Assembly (NCBI GenBank): GCA_039024295.1
Contig: JBCDIQ010000119.1
Coordinates: forward strand, 1-14,533
DNA: 14,533 nucleotides
From: JBCDIQ01 sp039024295
GTDB lineage: Bacteria > Bacteroidota > Bacteroidia > J057
Direction of reading: 5' to 3'
In this document: positions 1-7,621 of the stretch, in pieces
Position numbering within the stretch: the first letter of the stretch is position 1
Layout: each line of letters opens with the position of its first letter
Position numbers and translations under genes: made by a program
Notes under the pieces: generated by a model
What the model saw: the letters and a program-made list of their open reading frames with translations, nothing else
What the model was told of the DNA's origin: nothing
The model's database searches: none

Positions 1-2
1 AT

Positions 3-50
3 GTCCAGTGGGTGCAAAAGGAAATTGAGGAGATAGTATTTTTCAAGTAA
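3..50 (+). other. In-frame upstream remnant of ftsI ending in TAA
   Basis: The frame of the downstream ftsI gene is open from position 3 and reads VQWVQKEIEEIVFFK before a TAA at 48-50. After the stop the same frame continues as IVADRGNFLSEDGTI and runs into the ATG at 96. The RGN...SEDG..LATSLP pattern is a well-known conserved block just after the membrane anchor of class B penicillin-binding proteins in this phylum, so homology to FtsI starts before the ATG. The residues before the TAA also look like the segment that normally precedes this block. Both sides are in one frame, so a single base change (to GAA, CAA or AAA) would restore one long gene. A frameshift does not explain it. Confidence 0.6.
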
Positions 51-95
51 ATCGTTGCTGACCGCGGGAATTTTCTTTCTGAGGATGGCACCATC

Positions 96-1970
96 ATGGC
101 CACCAGTTTGCCATTTTTTAAAATTGGGTTGGATCCAGGCATTTTAGATACCACCAAGTTTGTTGGATGGCAAGACTCTGTATACAAGTTGGCGATTTTG
201 CTACATAACAGCTTTGGCAATGAAGAGACAGATACCCTGTTGTACTTCAATCGAATTGCCAATGCCATGCGCAAAGGAGATCGGCATGTGTACCTTACCC
301 GAAAGCTTCTCAGCCAAAAGCAATTACAAGAAGCGAAGACTTGGCCTATCCTGCGCTTAGGACGCTTCAAAGGTGGACTGGTAGTAGAAAAGCTCCACAA
401 CAAACGTCATTATCCATTTCAAGACCTGGCAAGCATTACCCTTGGCCGAATGGCGAATGATACCGTTGGCATTCGTGGACTCGAATATTCTTTCAATACC
501 CACCTTCGCGGTCGGGATGGGTATATTTTAGCACAAAAAGTTGCCGGAAAGTCCTACATCCCGCTAGATCAATACGGGCAAGAGCATTCGGAAGATGGAT
601 ACGATGTGGTAACCACCCTTGATGTGGACATTCAGGACATGGTAGAAAAAGCCCTCAAAAGAGGCGTAGATAAGAATCAGGCCAAATTTGGTACCGCTAT
701 TTTACTAGAAACCAGGACTGGAAAGATCAAAGCCCTTGCTAATTATCCAGACAACTACAACTACGCAGTGGCCATGCGGATGGAACCCGGCTCCACCATT
801 AAGCTGGCATCTGCCATTGCTGCTCTTGAGGACACCCTGTTAGATGTTTGTGACACTGTTGACACAGGAGATGGTACCATAAAATACGACGACTGGGAAA
901 TCCGTGACGGCTATGGATATGGGAAAATTCCTTTTGAGAAAGTGTTCGCCAAGTCATCCAACGTAGGAATGTCAAAGGTCATTTTTGAAGGCTTTGGGGA
1001 ACGTCCCAGCAGGTATTTGTGGTACCTGGAGCAATTTGGCTTGACTGAGCCTGTCAATCGTCAGTTGGTGGGTGAGCCTGAGCCAGACATTATTCGCCCA
1101 GGAGACAAGATGTGGAACATCACCACCCTTCCTTCCATGTCATATGGATATTCCATGCAGGTTACCCCTCTGCAATTGGCAACCTTTTACAACGCAGTAG
1201 CCAACGAGGGAACCCTTATGCGCCCGTGGTTGGTCAAGGAAGTTCGAGATGACTCTCGCATCCTAAAACAGTATGGTCCTGAAGTCATCAATGAAGAGAT
1301 CTGCTCTGAAGCTACGCTTTGGAAAATCCGCGACATGATGGAGCAGGTGGTTGAATATGGAACTGCCCGAAATATCAACAATACGCCCTTTCGAATAGCA
1401 GGCAAAACAGGAACGTCAAGGAAGACCCGTGGGGGACAATATGTAAAAGAGTACCGTGCTTCCTTTGCTGGGTATTTTCCTGCTGAAAACCCCAGATACA
1501 CCTGCTATGTGTTGGTGGATGAACCTCAAGGGGAGTATTACGGAGCCAGTGTGGCTGCCCCCATCTTCAAAGAAATTGCGCAGCAAGTCTACAAGTTTGA
1601 TTGGAAGATGGCCAAAGAGCCTAAGAAAAAGCATACCAGACCTATTGGGCAACCCAATGCCAAGGGTGTTTTCGCAACCCATGCAAAAAAAGTTTACCGT
1701 GAACTTGGCATCACCACCAGCGAAGTGGGTGACTCAGTGGAATTCGTCCGGGCCAGAACCAATGGCCATCAGGTCAACCTGACCGCCATGAAGATCTCAG
1801 AAGACCGCATCCCAAATGTCAGGGGCCTCAACGGACGTGATGCCTTGCTGATGCTCGAAAAGCTGGGGGTGCAGGTAAGCCTTAAAGGATATGGAACCGT
1901 TCGGCGGCAGTCACTGCTGCCGGGCTACCGAATCGGCAAAAACACCCAAATCACCTTGTATTTGGGGTAA
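96..1970 (+). CDS. ftsI: Septal penicillin-binding protein FtsI (PBP3-like transpeptidase with C-terminal PASTA domain), 5' part missing or interrupted
   Basis: Class B penicillin-binding protein, the D,D-transpeptidase that cross-links septal peptidoglycan in the periplasm as partner of FtsW. Counting from the ATG at 96, the serine active-site motif STIK is at S233-K236, the second motif SSN at 287-289 and KTGT at 437-440. The N-terminal dimerisation-type region is residues about 1-150, and one PASTA domain fills residues about 571-624. The open frame gives 624 residues and has no membrane anchor, whereas family members usually have about 50-80 more residues with an N-terminal transmembrane helix. 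The conserved RGN block lies upstream of this ATG and is separated from earlier FtsI-like sequence by a TAA at 48-50, so position 96 is the first possible ATG but probably not the ancestral start. murE follows after 11 nt. The identity is certain; the state of the 5' end is not. Confidence 0.93.
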   Translation: MATSLPFFKIGLDPGILDTTKFVGWQDSVYKLAILLHNSFGNEETDTLLYFNRIANAMRKGDRHVYLTRKLLSQKQLQEAKTWPILRLGRFKGGLVVEKLHNKRHYPFQDLASITLGRMANDTVGIRGLEYSFNTHLRGRDGYILAQKVAGKSYIPLDQYGQEHSEDGYDVVTTLDVDIQDMVEKALKRGVDKNQAKFGTAILLETRTGKIKALANYPDNYNYAVAMRMEPGSTIKLASAIAALEDTLLDVCDTVDTGDGTIKYDDWEIRDGYGYGKIPFEKVFAKSSNVGMSKVIFEGFGERPSRYLWYLEQFGLTEPVNRQLVGEPEPDIIRPGDKMWNITTLPSMSYGYSMQVTPLQLATFYNAVANEGTLMRPWLVKEVRDDSRILKQYGPEVINEEICSEATLWKIRDMMEQVVEYGTARNINNTPFRIAGKTGTSRKTRGGQYVKEYRASFAGYFPAENPRYTCYVLVDEPQGEYYGASVAAPIFKEIAQQVYKFDWKMAKEPKKKHTRPIGQPNAKGVFATHAKKVYRELGITTSEVGDSVEFVRARTNGHQVNLTAMKISEDRIPNVRGLNGRDALLMLEKLGVQVSLKGYGTVRRQSLLPGYRIGKNTQITLYLG

Positions 1971-1981
1971 TATGATACAAC

Positions 1982-3442
1982 GTGCAACTCAATCAACTAC
2001 TTGAAGATGTTTCAGTCATACAACACACAGGCAATCTCTCGACTACCATTCGGGAGGTTCACTTCGACTCCCGGCGCTTGGCGGAAGGCGACCTGTTTGT
2101 TGCTGTGCCGGGCACTCAGGTAGATGGGCACACGTTCATTGACATAGCGATAGAAAAAGGCGTTCATGCTATTGTGTGTGAACAGCTTCCGGAAAATCCC
2201 CAGCCACAAATAAGCTGGGTGGTGGTTTCCAGGAGTCAGGAGGCCCTTTCCAAGGTTATGGCCAACTTTTTTGGCCGTCCTGCCGAGCAACTGGCGATAG
2301 TTGGGGTTACGGGGACAAATGGAAAGACCTCAGTTGCTACCCTGCTACACCAACTGTTTCAGCAGTTGGGCCAAACGGCAGGACTGGTTTCCACCGTGCA
2401 GTACATGGTAGGAAATGAAGTATTTCTTTCCAGCCATACCACACCAGACGCCCGGCAGTTGCAAGAGCTGTTCGCACATATGGTTGAGGCAGGTTGTGAA
2501 TTCTGTTTCATGGAAGTGAGCAGTCACGCCCTTTCACAAGGGCGGGTCGCAGGGGTTCCTTTTCAGGCCGCTGCATTTACCAACCTGACCCATGACCACC
2601 TGGATTACCACGGAACCTTTGCCAACTACCGGGACGCCAAAAAGCTGCTGTTTGATAATCTGGGAAAACAAGCTACAGCATTGATCAACTTAGATGATAA
2701 GAACGGTAGGTTCATGGTGCAAAATACCCGGGCTAACGTTCGGACTTACGCCCTAAACCGGATGGCAGATTACCAAGGCCGAATCATAGAAAACGGCCTT
2801 TCCGGTCTGCAAATGGAGATCAATGGTCACGAGGTGTGGTTTCGGTTGGTCGGAAGTTTTAATGCATATAATCTATTGGCTGTCCTTGGGATTGCAGTAG
2901 AGTTGGGCTTTGAGGAAGAAGAGGTACTCGCCGGGATGAGCTTACTCGAAGGGGCGAGCGGCAGGTTTCAGCGGTTACAATCACCAAATGGGTTAACCGC
3001 CATTGTTGATTATGCCCACACCCCGGATGCGTTGGAAAATGTGCTCTCCACCCTTCAAGATGTAAACCAGGCAGAAGGAAAGATTCTGACGGTGGTCGGA
3101 TGCGGCGGAAACCGAGACAAAGGGAAGCGACCCAGCATGGCCAAGATCGCCACACGTTTTTCTGATAAAGTGGTTTTGACATCAGATAACCCACGTGACG
3201 AAGACCCTGCTTCGATACTGGAAGAAATGAAAGCCGGTATTGATCCAGATGATCTGTATAAAGTCCTGGTGATCCAGGACAGACGAGAAGCCATCCGAGT
3301 CGCCTGCCAACTTGCAGATTCACAAGATTTGGTATTGGTAGCCGGTAAGGGCCATGAAACCTACCAAGAGATTCGAGGGGTGCGTCATCCGTTTGATGAC
3401 CGGGAAGTTTTAAGAAAAGCGTTTGAGGATTTGGCGAGATAA
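1982..3442 (+). CDS. murE: UDP-MurNAc-L-Ala-D-Glu: meso-diaminopimelate ligase MurE
   Basis: Cytoplasmic ATP-dependent Mur ligase that adds the third amino acid to the peptidoglycan stem peptide. It is 486 residues long, normal for the family. The ATP-binding P-loop GTNGKT is at residues 111-116, followed by the central-domain block SSHALSQGRV and the C-terminal domain with DNPR at 402-405. DNPR is the known signature for meso-diaminopimelate; lysine-adding MurE enzymes have other residues there. The start is the GTG at 1982, giving MQLNQLLEDV, the usual MurE beginning. The nearby ATG at 1972 is out of frame. It lies 11 nt after ftsI and 37 nt before mraY, consistent with one operon. Confidence 0.96.
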   Translation: MQLNQLLEDVSVIQHTGNLSTTIREVHFDSRRLAEGDLFVAVPGTQVDGHTFIDIAIEKGVHAIVCEQLPENPQPQISWVVVSRSQEALSKVMANFFGRPAEQLAIVGVTGTNGKTSVATLLHQLFQQLGQTAGLVSTVQYMVGNEVFLSSHTTPDARQLQELFAHMVEAGCEFCFMEVSSHALSQGRVAGVPFQAAAFTNLTHDHLDYHGTFANYRDAKKLLFDNLGKQATALINLDDKNGRFMVQNTRANVRTYALNRMADYQGRIIENGLSGLQMEINGHEVWFRLVGSFNAYNLLAVLGIAVELGFEEEEVLAGMSLLEGASGRFQRLQSPNGLTAIVDYAHTPDALENVLSTLQDVNQAEGKILTVVGCGGNRDKGKRPSMAKIATRFSDKVVLTSDNPRDEDPASILEEMKAGIDPDDLYKVLVIQDRREAIRVACQLADSQDLVLVAGKGHETYQEIRGVRHPFDDREVLRKAFEDLAR

Positions 3443-3479
3443 GCCGTATTTCGCGCTTGACCTTAACCCATACTGATTC

Positions 3480-4919
3480 ATGCTTTATTACCTGCTGGAT
3501 TGGCTCAACGAAAATTTTGATTTACCCGGATTTGGGGTGTTTCAATACATCACCTTCCGGGCGATTCTATCGCTAGTGTTTTCACTGATTATCAGCTTGC
3601 TGATTGGCAAGAAGATCATTGACGTATTGCGCTTGAAACAAATTGGCGAAGTGGTCCGGGATGCCAAGTTTGGCCCGGATCATGCACACAAGCAAGGAAC
3701 CCCTACTATGGGCGGATTGATCATCCTGGCAGCCATTATCTTCCCCACCCTTTTATGGGGAGATTTGACCAATGGGTATGTGTGGTTGATTTTGCTTGGA
3801 ACAGTGTGGATGGGGGTAATTGGATTTGTGGATGATTACATCAAAGTTTTCCGCAAAGATAAGAAGGGGTTGAAAGGTAAGTTCAAATTGATTGGCCAGG
3901 TTACCATTGGAGCGATCGTAGGATTTACCATGCTGTTCCATCCTGACTTCAAGGGTAGCAGGGCCCACCTTACGACCCTCAACGTGGTGAAGGTGGATAA
4001 AAACCGGTTGCTGTCCTCCGTTGGCTTTAAGACAGGCGATCAGATTGTTTCCATCAATGGGAAGCAGTTTGAGAAAGATCCTGCCATGTCTTACGATGAG
4101 ATACAAGCTTATCAAGTCGTTCGCAGCTTCCCGAGTTCCAGTAACGTGGATAGAACCCAGACATTGGAAATCGTGGTTCCGAAAAGGGAACGTGCAAGGG
4201 TTGCAGCGGATCTGTTTGGACCCAAGGAAGCTTCATTTGTATACCAAACCAACTTTCCCTTTTTCAAGGATTATGTGTTTGACTACTCCGAAATAATAGG
4301 CCTTCGGGAAATTGTTCCCAAGCCTATACTTGGCAATCTAGTGTACCTGCTTGTGGTCATTTTTATCATTACGGCCGTTTCTAACGCCGTAAACCTAACG
4401 GATGGCATTGACGGATTGGCCGCAGGGACGACCGCTATATCCGGAACAACGTTGGGCATATTTGCCTACATCTCGGGCAACACCATTTTTGCCAACTACC
4501 TCAACATCAGCTACCTTCCTCTTTCAGCAGAGTTATTGATATTCTCTACAGCATTGGTGGGCGGATGTATTGGGTTCCTTTGGTATAACTCCTACCCAGC
4601 ACAGGTGTTTATGGGAGACACTGGAAGTCTCGCACTCGGAGGAGCACTGGGAATTCTCTCCCTTATGGTAAAGAAAGAACTGCTCATCCCAATTATTTGC
4701 GGCATATTCCTGGCAGAAACGGTATCAGTGATCCTACAGGTTTCCTATTTTAAATACACCAAAAGAAAATATGGAGAAGGAAGACGCATATTTCTCATGT
4801 CTCCCCTCCACCATCACTATGAAAAGGCAGGCCTTCACGAATCCAAGATCGTCACGCGATTCCTGATTGTGGCAGTGATGCTTTCGGCATTGGCCTTTGC
4901 AACATTGAAGTTGCGGTAG
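3480..4919 (+). CDS. mraY: Phospho-MurNAc-pentapeptide transferase MraY with a large PDZ-like periplasmic insertion
   Basis: Integral membrane enzyme that transfers phospho-MurNAc-pentapeptide to undecaprenyl phosphate, making lipid I. Conserved sites are visible: FVDDY (D118, D119), NLTDGIDGLA (D308, D311), FMGDTGSL (D380) and the PLHHHYE histidines (H444-H446). Several hydrophobic helices fit the ten-helix family topology. The protein has 479 residues against about 360 in E. coli. Most of the extra length lies between the helix ending near residue 154 and the segment FPFFKDY at 259-265, which in the known topology is the periplasmic loop between helices 4 and 5. Residues about 164-240 include GFKTGDQIVSINGK, a typical PDZ core, then a helix-like stretch and a final strand TLEIVVPK. 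Bacteroidota MraY proteins often have some extra sequence here; a PDZ-like fold is my inference. The catalytic residues are intact, so the enzyme should be active. Confidence 0.96.
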   Translation: MLYYLLDWLNENFDLPGFGVFQYITFRAILSLVFSLIISLLIGKKIIDVLRLKQIGEVVRDAKFGPDHAHKQGTPTMGGLIILAAIIFPTLLWGDLTNGYVWLILLGTVWMGVIGFVDDYIKVFRKDKKGLKGKFKLIGQVTIGAIVGFTMLFHPDFKGSRAHLTTLNVVKVDKNRLLSSVGFKTGDQIVSINGKQFEKDPAMSYDEIQAYQVVRSFPSSSNVDRTQTLEIVVPKRERARVAADLFGPKEASFVYQTNFPFFKDYVFDYSEIIGLREIVPKPILGNLVYLLVVIFIITAVSNAVNLTDGIDGLAAGTTAISGTTLGIFAYISGNTIFANYLNISYLPLSAELLIFSTALVGGCIGFLWYNSYPAQVFMGDTGSLALGGALGILSLMVKKELLIPIICGIFLAETVSVILQVSYFKYTKRKYGEGRRIFLMSPLHHHYEKAGLHESKIVTRFLIVAVMLSALAFATLKLR

Positions 4920-4927
4920 CACAGTAA

Positions 4928-4960
4928 AACCTTGACAGGGTTTTGAACCCTGTCAAGGTT
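4928..4960. repeat. Palindromic repeat copy 1 (REP-like), mraY-murD gap
   Basis: A perfect inverted repeat with 15-bp arms (AACCTTGACAGGGTT and its complement) separated by TTG. The next copy begins 16 nt downstream. No T-run follows, so it is not a typical intrinsic terminator on the plus strand. It looks like an intergenic REP-type element, or an mRNA hairpin that could affect transcript stability. Confidence 0.85.
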
Positions 4961-4976
4961 AAAAATCACAGAACTA

Positions 4977-5009
4977 AACCTCGACAGGGTTTCGAACCCT
5001 GTCGAGGTT
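4977..5009. repeat. Palindromic repeat copy 2 (REP-like), mraY-murD gap
   Basis: A perfect inverted repeat with 15-bp arms (AACCTCGACAGGGTT and its complement) around a TCG loop. It differs from copy 1 by one base in each arm, and the two changes compensate each other (T4933:A4955 becomes C4982:G5004), plus one loop base. It ends 16 nt before the murD ATG and lacks a T-run. The paired change suggests either selection for the hairpin or independent insertion of two related palindromes. Confidence 0.85.
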
Positions 5010-5025
5010 AACAACCCCATTTCAC

Positions 5026-6363
5026 ATGAAAGTTCCCCAAAAAGTCGCCGTTTTGGGGGCTGGCGAGAGCGGCATTGGTGCTGCCCTCCTGGCCCGTGCA
5101 TTGGGAGCGGAAGTGTTTGTCTCTGACGGCGGCACCATTAAAGCTCCTTTTCTTCAAGCGCTCCATGAGCATGAAATTCCCTTTGAACAGGGACAACATA
5201 CATGGCAATCGTTCTTTGACACAGATGTAATCATCAAAAGCCCGGGTATCCCGGAGAAAGCGGAAGTGGTACAAACCATCCGAAAAGCAGGTATTTCCCT
5301 GATTTCAGAGGTGGAATTTGCTGCTCGCCATACAGACGCGCGAATCGTGGCTGTGACAGGCACCAATGGCAAAACTACCACCACCTCCCTGATCCATCAC
5401 CTGATGCAAACTGCCGGTTTGAATGCAGGCTTGGTAGGCAACATTGGAGAAAGCTTTGCTGGTGCGGTCGCAAACGGTCAACATGACTACTACGCCCTGG
5501 AAGTCAGCAGCTTTCAGCTGGATGATGTCTTAGACTTCAGGCCCGAAGTAGCAGTACTGCTCAACATCACTGCTGATCACCTGGACCGATACGACTACAG
5601 CATAGAAAAATATGCTGCAGCAAAGTTTCGAATTGGGATGAACCAGCAGCCAGAAGACGCATTTATCTACTGTCTCGATGATCCGGTCTCGGTTCATGAG
5701 ATGTGGAAACACCCGATGAAAGCAGCAAAGCTTCCTTATGGATCGGAGCAGCAGCTTGGCTCAATGGCATGGATGGATGAACAGGAGATCGTGGCGGGAC
5801 ATAAGTTCCGACTCGATTATCAGCAAGTCCCACTTCAGGGACACCACAATGCCCTTAACTGCATGGCCGCGCTTTTGGCAGCCAAGCGACTGGGCATATC
5901 AGATGCGGATATCACCAAAGGGCTCATGACTTTTCAGGCGATTGAACACCGAATGGAATGGGTGGCCACCCTTGAGGAAGTGACCTATATCAATGACTCA
6001 AAGGCGACCAATGTGGATGCAACGAAATATGCTCTGGAAGGACTCGAACAACCCATTGTCTGGATTGCTGGAGGGGTAGATAAGGGTAATGAGTACAGCT
6101 TGCTTAATACCCAGGCCGTGAAGGCCCTGGTTATCCTCGGTCCACATAAGGAGAAGCTACTTGCTGCATTTGAAGGAAGGATTCCACTGGCTTTTGCAGC
6201 AGATATGAAAGAGGCGGTATTCCAAGCACGTCAACTTTCAGAAGCTGGAGATGTGGTCCTGCTTTCCCCTTCTTGCGCAAGTTTTGACTTGTTCAACAAC
6301 TATGAAGACAGAGGCAGGCAGTTCAAAGCCGCAGTAACATCGATGATTACATCTGAAACCTGA
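5026..6363 (+). CDS. murD: UDP-MurNAc-L-alanine: D-glutamate ligase MurD
   Basis: Cytoplasmic Mur ligase that adds D-glutamate as the second residue of the stem peptide. It is 445 residues long, as expected. The N-terminal Rossmann-like domain starts with VLGAGESGIG (9-18) and contains the IIKSPGIP block. The ATP-binding loop GTNGKTTT is at 112-119, the central block LEVSSFQLD follows, and the C-terminal domain contains NDSKATN and the LSPSCASFDLFNNYEDRG signature. The ATG at 5026 gives a normal N-terminus and has no clear Shine-Dalgarno sequence. It follows a 106-nt gap containing two palindromic repeats, and ftsW starts 39 nt downstream. Confidence 0.96.
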   Translation: MKVPQKVAVLGAGESGIGAALLARALGAEVFVSDGGTIKAPFLQALHEHEIPFEQGQHTWQSFFDTDVIIKSPGIPEKAEVVQTIRKAGISLISEVEFAARHTDARIVAVTGTNGKTTTTSLIHHLMQTAGLNAGLVGNIGESFAGAVANGQHDYYALEVSSFQLDDVLDFRPEVAVLLNITADHLDRYDYSIEKYAAAKFRIGMNQQPEDAFIYCLDDPVSVHEMWKHPMKAAKLPYGSEQQLGSMAWMDEQEIVAGHKFRLDYQQVPLQGHHNALNCMAALLAAKRLGISDADITKGLMTFQAIEHRMEWVATLEEVTYINDSKATNVDATKYALEGLEQPIVWIAGGVDKGNEYSLLNTQAVKALVILGPHKEKLLAAFEGRIPLAFAADMKEAVFQARQLSEAGDVVLLSPSCASFDLFNNYEDRGRQFKAAVTSMITSET

Positions 6364-6402
6364 CTAAACACATTTTTTGAAGAGAAAAATACAGAACAGC
6401 CC

Positions 6403-7569
6403 ATGAATTGGCTCCTACATAAACTGAGAGGCGACAAGATCATCTGGATAACAGTGATCATGATTGCTTTGATGAGCGTCCTGGCGATTTACAGCTCGAC
6501 CAGTGCGCTGTCACACCGTATGCAAGAAGGCGATACGGAACACTACGCCTTGCGGCATTTCCTGCTGCTGGGGGGAGGATTTGTGGTCATGTTCATCGTT
6601 CATTTACTCAACTATAGGCTGTTTGCACGAGTGGTTAATCTGATGTTATTCATCACGATTCCCCTCCTGATTTACACCATCTCACGTGGTAGCGAGATCA
6701 ATGAAGCTGCCCGATGGGTTACCATTTTTGGGCAGTCGTTTCAGCCTTCGGAATTGGCTAAAATCACCCTCATGATCTTCTTGGCAAAATTACTGACGCA
6801 GCGTCAGGAGGTTATCAAGGACTTTACCGAAGGGTTTCTTCCTGCCTTGTTCTGGGTAACGGTTATCTGCGGTTTGATCGCCCCAGCTGACCTGAGTACT
6901 GCCGCACTGATGTTTGTGGCCAGCATGATGGTGATGTTTGTGGCGGGTGTGGACGTGAAATACCTCGGGCTTCTCGTAGTTGTGGCGGCTCTGGGCACTT
7001 CCATCCTGTTTAATACTGCCAAACGTTCCGGCACCTGGCAGGCACGGATGACTGACTATAAAGAGCGTATTGTCAATCCAGAATACGAGCCAAATTACCA
7101 GATGACCCAGGCCTATATCGCCACTTCTACTGGTGGGTTATTTGGAAAAGGTGTGGGAAAAAGTACCCAGCGTAATTTTCTGCCACACGCTTATTCGGAT
7201 TTTGTGTTTGCCATCATTGTAGAAGAATACGGCATGGTGGGGGGCACCTTATTATTGTGCCTCTACCTGCTACTGCTCTTCCGATCGGTGAGTATTGTCA
7301 CGGCTTCCAAAACCTTTGGAGCGCTGATGGCAGCGGGGCTTGCTTTCCTTCTGGTACTCCAGGCGATGGTCAATATCGGGGTAACCATTGGGCTACTTCC
7401 CATTACCGGCCTGACCCTTCCCATGATCAGCATGGGAGGAACCTCTATTCTGTTTACAGCAGTTTCTCTGGGCATTATCCTAAGTGTAAGCCGGGATGTC
7501 CTTGAAAATAAAAAGAGTGGCAAAGCAGCAGCAAAAGCCAAACGAAGCCAAGGTTTCGCCATTAACTAA
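6403..7569 (+). CDS. ftsW: Septal peptidoglycan polymerase FtsW (SEDS family)
   Basis: Polytopic membrane glycosyltransferase of the SEDS family that polymerises lipid II at the division site together with FtsI. It is 388 residues with about ten hydrophobic helices. Family hallmarks are ARWVTIFGQSFQPSELAK at 103-120, GLFGKGVGKS at 245-254 and PHAYSDFVFAII at 261-272, where D266 corresponds to the catalytic aspartate of SEDS enzymes. The C-terminal part GLLPITGLTLPMISMGGTS is also typical. The tail after residue 365 is short, basic and cytoplasmic. FtsW rather than RodA is assigned from its position between murD and murG. A purine-rich stretch (gaagagaaaaa) lies about 15-25 nt before the ATG, too far away to be a clear ribosome site. 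Confidence 0.95.
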   Translation: MNWLLHKLRGDKIIWITVIMIALMSVLAIYSSTSALSHRMQEGDTEHYALRHFLLLGGGFVVMFIVHLLNYRLFARVVNLMLFITIPLLIYTISRGSEINEAARWVTIFGQSFQPSELAKITLMIFLAKLLTQRQEVIKDFTEGFLPALFWVTVICGLIAPADLSTAALMFVASMMVMFVAGVDVKYLGLLVVVAALGTSILFNTAKRSGTWQARMTDYKERIVNPEYEPNYQMTQAYIATSTGGLFGKGVGKSTQRNFLPHAYSDFVFAIIVEEYGMVGGTLLLCLYLLLLFRSVSIVTASKTFGALMAAGLAFLLVLQAMVNIGVTIGLLPITGLTLPMISMGGTSILFTAVSLGIILSVSRDVLENKKSGKAAAKAKRSQGFAIN

Positions 7570-7574
7570 TGACA

Positions 7575-7616
7575 CTCCTATTACCTCAAACCTATCACCT
7601 AATACCTAAAACCTCA
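7575..7616 (-). repeat. Heptamer repeat array A (6 units), ftsW-murG gap
   Basis: Read on the minus strand this is six contiguous 7-bp units: TGAGGTT, TTAGGTA, TTAGGTG, ATAGGTT, TGAGGTA, ATAGGAG. All units share the AGG core at positions 3-5. It fills nearly the whole 52-nt gap and ends 5 nt before the murG TTG start. The same unit family occurs at 10971-11038 and 13855-13931 in the opposite orientation. Confidence 0.85.
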
Positions 7617-7621
7617 CTCAA

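Noticed and set aside
36..56. Programmed frameshift at the T-run before the ftsI TAA
   Set aside because: FtsI-like sequence before and after the stop is in the same frame, so a -1 or +1 shift would leave the correct frame rather than bypass the stop.
4928..5009. CRISPR-like repeat-spacer unit
   Set aside because: Only two copies, a 16-nt separation, near-perfect palindromes and no cas genes nearby. It fits a palindromic REP-type pair better.
4928..5009. Intrinsic terminator between mraY and murD
   Set aside because: Neither hairpin is followed by a T-run on the plus strand, and stopping transcription here would cut off essential downstream genes.
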